NCBI RefSeq assembly: GCF_048820915.1
Contig: NZ_JBMERR010000001.1
Location: forward strand, 303,211-367,210
Source of the DNA: Cribrihabitans_A pelagius
GTDB lineage: Bacteria > Pseudomonadota > Alphaproteobacteria > Rhodobacterales > Rhodobacteraceae
DNA length: 64,000 nucleotides
Direction of reading: 5' to 3'
The notes below the pieces were generated by a model. The model worked only from the letters and a program-made list of their open reading frames with translations. It made no database searches and was not told where the DNA came from. The position numbers were made by a program, and so were the translations under genes. Positions 58,922 through 64,000 of the stretch are shown piece by piece (the stretch's first letter is position 1; each line of letters starts with the position of its first letter).

Positions 58922-59008
58922 GCATTGCAGCGCGCGGATACAGCAACGTTGCGGGGGCTTGCCGAAATTGGTAAGGAAACTTTACCAGACCAAGCGGAGG
59001 GGCCCCCG

Positions 59009-60175
59009 GTGCCGGTAATCACCAATATCAACGATCTCAAGCGCATCTACGAACGCCGGGTGCCGCGGATGTTCTACGACTATGCTGAAAGCGGCAGCTG
59101 GACGGAGCAGACATTCCGCGAGAACACCTCGGACTTCGAGAAGATCCGCCTGCGCCAGCGGGTGGCGGTGGACATGTCCGGACGCTCGACCGCGAGCACG
59201 ATGATCGGCCAGGAGGTGGCGATGCCGGTGGCGCTGGCGCCGGTGGGGCTGACGGGGATGCAGCACGCCGATGGCGAGATCAAGGCGGCAAAGGCGGCGG
59301 AAGACTTCGGCGTGCCCTTCACGCTCTCCACCATGTCGATCAATTCGATCGAGGAAGTGGCGGAGGCGACCTCGAAACCGTTCTGGTTCCAGCTCTACAC
59401 CATGAAGGACGAGGACTATATCCGCCGCCTGATCCAGCGCGCCAAGGGTGCGGGATGCTCGGCGCTGGTGATCACGCTGGACCTTCAGATCCTGGGGCAG
59501 CGCCACAAGGATCTGAAGAACGGCCTGTCGGCGCCGCCGAAGCTGACGCCGAAGACCATTGCCAACCTGATGACGAAATGGGCCTGGGGTATTGAAATGC
59601 TGGGCGCCAAGCGGCGCAACTTCGGCAATATCGTGGGCCATGTGCATGGCGTTTCCGACACGTCGCAGCTGGGCGTCTGGACGGCGGAGCAGTTCGACCC
59701 CGCACTGGACTGGGGCAAGGTCGAAAAGCTGATGGAGATGTGGGGCGGCAAGGTGATCCTCAAGGGCATCCTGGACGCCGAGGATGCGCGCATGGCGGCG
59801 AAGCTGGGGGCCGATGCCATCGTGGTGTCGAACCACGGCGGGCGGCAGCTGGACGGCGCGCTGAGCTCGATCCGGATGCTGCCGGAGATCCTGGACGCAG
59901 TCGGCAGTGACGTGGAGGTGCATCTCGACAGCGGCATCCGTTCGGGCCAGGACGTGCTGAAGGCGCTGGCGCTGGGGGCCAGGGGCACGATGATCGGCCG
60001 CGCCTTTGTTTACGGGCTTGGCGCCATGGGGCAGAAGGGCGTCACCGCCGCGCTGGAGGTGATTCGCAAGGAGCTGGACACCACCATGGCGCTCTGCGGC
60101 GAGCGCTCGGTCACGGCGCTGGGCCGCCACAATTTGCTGATCCCCGAGGATTTCGGCGGCCGCTGGCAGGATTAG
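59009..60175 (+). CDS. lldD: L-lactate dehydrogenase (FMN-dependent)
   Basis: 388 residues of the FMN alpha-hydroxy-acid dehydrogenase family. 'FYDYAESGSWTEQTFRENTS' at the N-terminus, 'PVALAPVGLTGMQHADGE' near 75, the catalytic His in 'VVSNHGGRQLDGALSS' near 275 and the FMN phosphate loop 'GARGTMIGRAFVYGLGAMG' near 325 all fit LldD. It oxidises L-lactate to pyruvate at the membrane. A GTG start at 59009 is chosen because GGAGGGG precedes it by five bases and it gives the usual N-terminus; the frame is open for another 33 codons upstream. Confidence 0.9.
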   Translation: MPVITNINDLKRIYERRVPRMFYDYAESGSWTEQTFRENTSDFEKIRLRQRVAVDMSGRSTASTMIGQEVAMPVALAPVGLTGMQHADGEIKAAKAAEDFGVPFTLSTMSINSIEEVAEATSKPFWFQLYTMKDEDYIRRLIQRAKGAGCSALVITLDLQILGQRHKDLKNGLSAPPKLTPKTIANLMTKWAWGIEMLGAKRRNFGNIVGHVHGVSDTSQLGVWTAEQFDPALDWGKVEKLMEMWGGKVILKGILDAEDARMAAKLGADAIVVSNHGGRQLDGALSSIRMLPEILDAVGSDVEVHLDSGIRSGQDVLKALALGARGTMIGRAFVYGLGAMGQKGVTAALEVIRKELDTTMALCGERSVTALGRHNLLIPEDFGGRWQD

Positions 60176-60260
60176 GCAGGATCGGCCGGGCGCGCGGGCT
60201 GTCCGGCGGGCCATTTGCGCTTCCCAAATCCCCGCATCCGGTCTATAGGCACGGCTTCAC

Positions 60261-60289
60261 GCGGGGTGACAGCCTTGGAGGCACCCCGC
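60261..60289 (+). promoter_or_regulatory. Hairpin in the rplY leader
   Basis: A perfect 8-bp stem GCGGGGTG (60261-60268) / CACCCCGC (60282-60289) with a 13-base loop lies 22 bases upstream of the rplY start, between a TATAGG -10-like box (60244-60249) and the ribosome site. It has no T-run, so it is not a terminator. It could be a leader structure for feedback by L25; that is inference. Confidence 0.45.
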
Positions 60290-60311
60290 CCTGACATATT
60301 GGAGAATAGAC

Positions 60312-60941
60312 ATGGCAAAAGAGATTCCTGATCTCGTAGCCCAGGAACGTGCGGGGACGGGCAAGGGCGCCGCTCGCGCAGCACGCCGCGCAGGCATGGT
60401 TCCGGGTGTGGTGTACGGCGGTGACGTGGATCCGCTGGCAATCCAGATCCCGTTCAACGAACTGCTGAAAAAGCTGAAGGCCGGCCAGTTCAAGTCCACC
60501 CTGTGGAACCTGAAGGTCGAAGGCCAGGACGACGTGCGCGTGATCTGCCGCGACGTGCAGCGCGACGTGGTGAAGGACCTGCCGACCCACCTCGACCTGA
60601 TGCGCCTGCGCCGCACCTCGAAGATCAACCTGTTCATCCCGGTTGAGTTCATCAACGAGGAAGAAGCGCCCGGCATCAAGAAGGGCGGCGTTCTGACCGT
60701 TGTGCGCCCCGAGGTGGAACTGGTTGTGACCGCGGGCGACATCCCCGAGAAGATCACTGTGGACCTCGCCGGCCTGAACATCGGCGACGTGGTGACCATC
60801 TCCGCGATCGATCTGCCGGGCGGCGCCAAGCCGACCATCGACCGCGACTTCGTGATCGCCAACATCTCCGCTCCGTCGGGCCTGAAGGCCGCCGATGACG
60901 AAGCCGAGGAAGAAGGCGAAGAAGCCGAAGCCGAAGCGTAA
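60312..60941 (+). CDS. rplY: 50S ribosomal protein L25 (CTC long form)
   Basis: 209 residues, the long bacterial form: an N-terminal 5S rRNA-binding L25 domain ('RAGTGKGAARAARRAGMVPG', 'VPGVVYGG') and a C-terminal beta domain, ending in an acidic tail rich in Glu and Ala. Codon use is strongly biased, as in other ribosomal protein genes. The leader has a conserved-looking hairpin. It is followed by a terminator and, 385 bp later, pth; rplY-pth order is common in alphaproteobacteria. Confidence 0.95.
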   Translation: MAKEIPDLVAQERAGTGKGAARAARRAGMVPGVVYGGDVDPLAIQIPFNELLKKLKAGQFKSTLWNLKVEGQDDVRVICRDVQRDVVKDLPTHLDLMRLRRTSKINLFIPVEFINEEEAPGIKKGGVLTVVRPEVELVVTAGDIPEKITVDLAGLNIGDVVTISAIDLPGGAKPTIDRDFVIANISAPSGLKAADDEAEEEGEEAEAEA

Positions 60942-60966
60942 GACATCCGCCTTCGGGCCGGATGCA

Positions 60967-60993
60967 GGCGGGGTCCCTCGGGGCCCCGCTTTT
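60967..60993 (+). terminator. Rho-independent terminator after rplY
   Basis: GCGGGG (60968-60973) pairs with CCCCGC (60984-60989), with extra TCCC/GGGG pairing inside, and is followed by TTTT. It starts 26 bases after the rplY stop. Confidence 0.8.
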
Positions 60994-61067
60994 CTGTTGG
61001 GGATGGTGCATTTCGCGAAAAGCCGTACCGGCCATGAGGGCGCGCGCCCCGCGCGGAACAGGCCGAT

Positions 61068-61224
61068 AGGCCGCCGCGCATCGCCGGCGCGTTCCCACGC
61101 GGCGGCGATTTGGCTGGGGCTGGGCGCTCCGCCGAGAGGGCGTACGGACCTGGCCGGGATAAACTGCCAGATACTCCCGTCAGGATCGCCACCGCGCGCG
61201 CCGCCGGCGCGCGGCTTTTTGTTC
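61068..61224 (+). repeat. Dispersed intergenic repeat, copy B (about 157 bp)
   Basis: Plus-strand copy of the element found on the minus strand at 7101-7258, 54 kb away. It starts at 'AGGCCGCCGCGCATCGCC' and ends at 'GCGCGGCTTTTTGTTC'. A GCGCGC...GCGCGC hairpin and a short T-run close the element, so it may also act as a terminator. Confidence 0.75.
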
Positions 61225-61326
61225 AGGAGCAAGCTGCATGCGCCCGCCCCGGCGCCCGGAGGGTGGATTTCCCGGCGGGTTCGGGGCATGTAGCATGACC
61301 AAAGGCAATCAAGCACGAGGCGCGCG

Positions 61327-62058
61327 ATGAAACTCTTTGCCGGACTGGGCAACCCGGGGCCGAAATACGCGGGCAACCGGCACAACATCGGCTTCATGGC
61401 CGTGGACCGGATTGCCGCCGACCATGGGTTTTCGCCCTGGCGCAGCAAGTTTCAGGCCGAGGTCTGCGAAGGCACGCTGGGCGGAGAGAAGGTTCTGCTG
61501 CTGAAGCCGCAGACCTTCATGAACCTCTCGGGCCAGCCTTTGGGAGAGGCGATGCGCTTTTACAAGCTGACGCCCGCCGATGTGGTGGTGCTGCACGATG
61601 AGCTGGACCTGGCGCCGGGCAAGGCGCGGGTGAAGCAGGGCGGCGGCCATGCCGGCCACAACGGGCTGCGCTCGATCCATTCGCATATCGGGCCGGACTA
61701 TGCCCGGGTGCGGATCGGCATCGGCCACCCCGGCCACAAGGATGCGGTGGCAGGTTACGTGCTGCGCGATTTTGCCAAGGCGGACGAGGCCTGGCTCGAC
61801 GACCTGCTGCGCGGCATTTCGGACGGTGCGGCCGATCTCGCCCGCGGCGACGGCGGCAAGTTCATGAACGCGGTGGCCCTGCGGGTGGCGCCGCCGCGCA
61901 GCTCGGGCGGCAACGGGGATGGCAGGGGCGACGGCAAGGGCAAGGGCGAGATGGCTAGGAAGGCGGGGCAGGGCGGCGGCCAACCCAAGCCCGCCGCCGG
62001 GACGCCGGCGCCGGATGCGCGCTCGCCTCTGGAAAAGCTGATCGACAAATTCAAGTAA
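61327..62058 (+). CDS. pth: Peptidyl-tRNA hydrolase
   Basis: 243 residues. 'GLGNPGPKYAGNRHNIGFMA' carries the catalytic His near residue 20, 'FMNLSGQPLGEAMRFY' is near 65, and 'DELDLAPGKARVKQGGGHAG' is near 95. It recycles peptidyl-tRNAs. The last 55 or so residues are a Gly/Lys/Ala/Pro-rich tail beyond the E. coli length (194), which is common in alphaproteobacteria. The ATG at 61327 follows a GAGGCGCGCG. Confidence 0.95.
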   Translation: MKLFAGLGNPGPKYAGNRHNIGFMAVDRIAADHGFSPWRSKFQAEVCEGTLGGEKVLLLKPQTFMNLSGQPLGEAMRFYKLTPADVVVLHDELDLAPGKARVKQGGGHAGHNGLRSIHSHIGPDYARVRIGIGHPGHKDAVAGYVLRDFAKADEAWLDDLLRGISDGAADLARGDGGKFMNAVALRVAPPRSSGGNGDGRGDGKGKGEMARKAGQGGGQPKPAAGTPAPDARSPLEKLIDKFK

Positions 62059-62077
62059 GCGCTGGGAGAACACGCAC

Positions 62078-62998
62078 ATGGTGAAACTGATCATCGACAC
62101 GGATCCGGGCATCGACGATGCCATGGCGATTTTCTACGCGGCAGCGGCGCCGGACATCGAGCTCTTGGGGCTCACCACCATCTTCGGCAATGTGACCACT
62201 GCCACCGCCACCCGCAACGCGCTGCGCCTGCTCGAAGCCGCGGGCGTCGACGCGCCGGTGGCCCAGGGTGCCGCGGCACCGCTGAAACTGCCGCCGTTCA
62301 AACCCTCCGCCCATGTGCATGGCGAGGAAGGCTTCGGCGACATCCCCGCGGCAGATCCAGAGGGCGCGCCGCTGGCCGAGGAGGCCGCAGCGTTCCTCTG
62401 CCGCATGGCGCGCGAGCACAAGGGCGAGCTGGTGGTCTGCCCGGTAGGGCCCCTCACCAATATCGCCCGCGCGCTGGAGCTGGACCCGGAGTTTGCCCGG
62501 AACGTGAAGCAGATCGTGATCATGGGCGGCTCGCTGGAGGAAGGCGGCAACATCACCCCGCATGCCGAGGCCAATATCTATCACGACCCCCATGCGGCGG
62601 ACGCGGTCTTTGCCTCGGGCGCCGATGTGGTGATGGTAGGGCTCGACGTCACCCACCGCATCCAGTGCTCAGCCGCGGATTTCGACGGCATCGCCGAACG
62701 CGCGCCGCGGCTCGGCGGCATGCTCAAGGAGATGTCGGAGTTCTACCTGCGCTTCTATCTCTCGGTCGGCAAGCACGAAGGCTGCTCGCTGCACGACCCG
62801 GCGGCGGTGATTGCCTGCACCCACCCGCAGCTTTTTGGCATGCGCGACGTGCCGCTGCGGGTCTCCTGCGAGGGCGAGACCGTGGGAGCCACGCTGGAGG
62901 ACCGGAAAAGCGGCCGTGTGCCGGTCAAGGTCTGCATGACAACTGACTCCGCCGCGGTGAAATCCCTGTTCCTGGAGCGCCTGGCGCTGTTGTCCTGA
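62078..62998 (+). CDS. Nucleoside hydrolase (inosine-uridine preferring type)
   Basis: 306 residues. The calcium-binding N-terminal motif 'IIDTDPGIDDAMA' (D-x-D-P-G-x-D-D) is present, with 'VGPLTNIARALE' near 120, 'IVIMGGSLEEGGNITPHAEA' near 145 and 'HDPAAVIACTHPQLF' near 240 completing the site. It splits ribonucleosides to base and ribose for salvage. It lies 19 bp after pth and is probably co-transcribed with it. Confidence 0.92.
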   Translation: MVKLIIDTDPGIDDAMAIFYAAAAPDIELLGLTTIFGNVTTATATRNALRLLEAAGVDAPVAQGAAAPLKLPPFKPSAHVHGEEGFGDIPAADPEGAPLAEEAAAFLCRMAREHKGELVVCPVGPLTNIARALELDPEFARNVKQIVIMGGSLEEGGNITPHAEANIYHDPHAADAVFASGADVVMVGLDVTHRIQCSAADFDGIAERAPRLGGMLKEMSEFYLRFYLSVGKHEGCSLHDPAAVIACTHPQLFGMRDVPLRVSCEGETVGATLEDRKSGRVPVKVCMTTDSAAVKSLFLERLALLS

Positions 62999-63206
62999 CA
63001 CGCGATACCGTCCGCGGCGGCCCGTGGCCGCCGCCGCGGACCGGCCTGCGCTGCTCCTTCGCGGGCGGCGCAAACCACACCCGTGCCTGACGTTTGCCGC
63101 CCGCCGCCCGCCCCCTGCCGCCAGGCGCGCGCGAATTTTCCCGCTCCTGCCAGAAATTTCAAAAAACGCCTTGTTTCCCCTGAGGCTGGCACATATACGG
63201 GTCAGC

Positions 63207-63296
63207 GGAGACGTGGCCGAGTGGTCGAAGGCGCTCCCCTGCTAAGGGAGTAGGCCCGGAAGGGTCTCGAGGGTTCGAATCCCTTCGTCTCCGCCA
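63207..63296 (+). tRNA. tRNA-Ser (GCU anticodon), CCA encoded
   Basis: The acceptor stem GGAGACG pairs with CGTCTCC, followed by discriminator G and encoded CCA (63294-63296). The anticodon stem-loop CTCCC-CTGCTAA-GGGAG gives anticodon GCT, which reads AGC/AGU. A long variable arm (TAGGCCCGGAAGGGTCTC) is typical of serine tRNA, and the T arm carries GGTTCGAATCC. The integrase fragment just downstream implies that the 3' end serves as an attachment site. Confidence 0.97.
63272..63296 (+). other. Presumed attachment site (tRNA-Ser 3' end)
   Basis: Integrases of the P4/DUF4102 type usually recombine at the T arm and 3' end of a tRNA gene and leave the tRNA intact. An integrase fragment starts 100 bp downstream. 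The matching right-hand copy would lie beyond the window and cannot be seen, so the limits given are inference. Confidence 0.4.
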
Positions 63297-63395
63297 CTTA
63301 CCCCCTATCTCGGGCTAATGTGCGCTGAAAATATCAACATTTCAGCAGTTTGGCGGTCATACATCCTGCATTTTGTGCTATTCTACACTGTGTAA

Positions 63396-63842
63396 GTGTG
63401 GGGTAAAATGTGGGATGGGATGATGGACGGTTCCGCGAACAGGGGTGGCAGGAAGTCCGGGCCGCATGTCGAAAAGAGACTCAACGCAGCGTTCGTGAAG
63501 AAAGCCCCACCAGGGCGGCACACTGATGGCGGTGGGCTGTATCTCCAAGTCGATGCCTCAGGAGCGCGCCGCTGGGTGCTTCGTGTCGTGGTGCATGGCA
63601 GACGCCGCGACTTTGGCCTCGGTTCTGCAAAATTGATCACGCTCGCTGAGGCCCGCGAGAAGTCTTACGAGATGCGTCGCTTGATCGCGTCGGGGGGGAA
63701 TCCGAAGGTTCGCAAGCGCGAGCAAGAAGGGCGCGCAACGACTTTCGCGGAACTTGCGAAGACGGTTCATCAGAAGAAGTTCAAGGACACCACGAAAAAC
63801 GGAAAGCACATCGCCCAGTGGATCAATACGCTGGAGACCTAG
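63396..63842 (+). pseudogene. Tyrosine integrase, N-terminal fragment interrupted by an IS element
   Basis: 148 codons to a stop created at the IS junction. The N-terminal DUF4102 arm-binding domain is clear ('RLNAAFVKKAPPGRHTDGGG', 'LYLQVDASGARRWVLRVVV', 'LGSAKLITLAEAREKSYEMR'), and the start of the core-binding domain ('TFAELAKTVHQKKFKDTTKN') follows. The catalytic domain with the R-H-R-Y residues is missing here. A full enzyme has about 400 residues. Start GTG at 63396 or ATG at 63408. Base composition is less GC-rich than in the core genes. The fragment is next to tRNA-Ser, the usual integration target. Confidence 0.85.
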
Positions 63843-64000
63843 GGTCAGGACCCATTGATTTTCGGTTATCGGTATGATTCACGGCTCGAAAACGAGCGGT
63901 GACCATGTCTGATCTTTTCTGGCTAACTGACGCGCAGATGGCGCGCCTTGAGCCTTTCTTCCCCAAGTCCCACGGCAAGCCACGCGTTGATGACAGGCGG
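63840..64000 (+). mobile_element. IS5-family insertion sequence, left end
   Basis: The integrase frame breaks at a CTAG and foreign sequence begins with GGGTCAGGACCCATTGATTT, typical of the terminal inverted repeat of IS5-type elements in alphaproteobacteria. The transposase starts 60 bases in. The element continues past the right window edge, so its other end and target duplication are not visible. Confidence 0.8.
63905..64000 (+). CDS. IS5-family transposase (N-terminal part)
   Basis: 32 codons are visible: MSDLFWLTDAQMARLEPFFP followed by KSHGKPRVDDRR. This is the well-known N-terminus of the DUF4096-type first part of IS5-family transposases, often made as two overlapping frames. Truncated by the window edge. 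Confidence 0.85.
   Translation, partial: MSDLFWLTDAQMARLEPFFPKSHGKPRVDDRR

Larger units (their letters stand above)
60942..61326. other. Gap between rplY and pth
   Basis: 385 bp without a gene. It contains the rplY terminator and copy B of the 157-bp dispersed repeat, which separate rplY from pth. Confidence 0.7.

Noticed and set aside
62999..63206. Small gene between the nucleoside hydrolase gene and tRNA-Ser
   Set aside because: Open frames are short, lack ribosome sites and consist of GC-biased Arg/Pro/Ala translation; the region probably holds only the tRNA promoter.

Overview
The window is GC-rich chromosomal DNA (roughly 65% G+C) from an alphaproteobacterium. It most resembles the Roseobacter group of the Rhodobacteraceae (Leisingera/Phaeobacter-like). 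Pointers are a SAM/SAH-type riboswitch in front of metK (a Rhodobacterales signature), irr divergent from fabA-fabB-fabI, the miaB/phoH/ybeY/corC/lnt/metK/trmB cluster, ihfB-lapA-trpF-trpB downstream of rpsA, and short dispersed intergenic repeats of the kind common in roseobacters. The genus call is inference from gene content, not a database match.

Layout. 1-6.1 kb (minus strand): a tightly overlapping operon for a peptide-type ABC transporter (fused double ATPase, binding protein, two permeases) ending in a CoA-transferase cut by the window edge, with a divergent TetR regulator. 7.3-11.4 kb: a fused indolepyruvate:ferredoxin oxidoreductase and a divergent Lrp/AsnC regulator. 11.5-16 kb: a small membrane protein, a very large ABC-exporter-like protein with degraded ATPase motifs and a C-terminal cyclic-nucleotide-binding domain, and an FAH-family hydrolase. 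16-16.9 kb: a gene-free stretch full of repeats. 16.9-25.2 kb (minus): a dehydrogenase/unknown/enolase-superfamily operon, a pcaB/esterase/pcaD group, and a dehydratase/hydrolase/haloacid dehalogenase group, all catabolic. 25.4-27.1 kb: an FKBP isomerase and an AAC(3)-like acetyltransferase.

27.3-30.5 kb: fatty acid synthesis (fabA-fabB-fabI) and irr. 30.5-35.5 kb: a LysR regulator with a divergent phytanoyl-CoA dioxygenase-like gene, then three co-directional genes: a glycosyltransferase-like protein, a radical SAM/SPASM protein and an Nmad3-like protein. 35.6-44.9 kb: housekeeping genes for RNA modification, rRNA maturation, lipoprotein acylation and SAM synthesis, with an OmpA-like protein and a small lipoprotein inserted that share an otherwise unfamiliar motif. 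46-63 kb: aroA-cmk, a redox gene with an HxlR regulator, rpsA, ihfB, scattered trp genes (trpF, trpB, trpA), ychF, a PagL-type lipid A deacylase, lldD, rplY, pth and a nucleoside hydrolase. 63.2-64 kb: tRNA-Ser(GCU), an integrase fragment cut by an IS5-family element, and the window edge. This looks like the left boundary of a genomic island.

The most unusual items are the degraded ABC exporter/CNB fusion, the OmpA-lipoprotein pair, the Nmad3/radical SAM/glycosyltransferase-like neighbourhood, the SAM/SAH riboswitch, and several repeat families, including a 157-bp element in two distant inverted copies and a 40-bp near-perfect palindrome.
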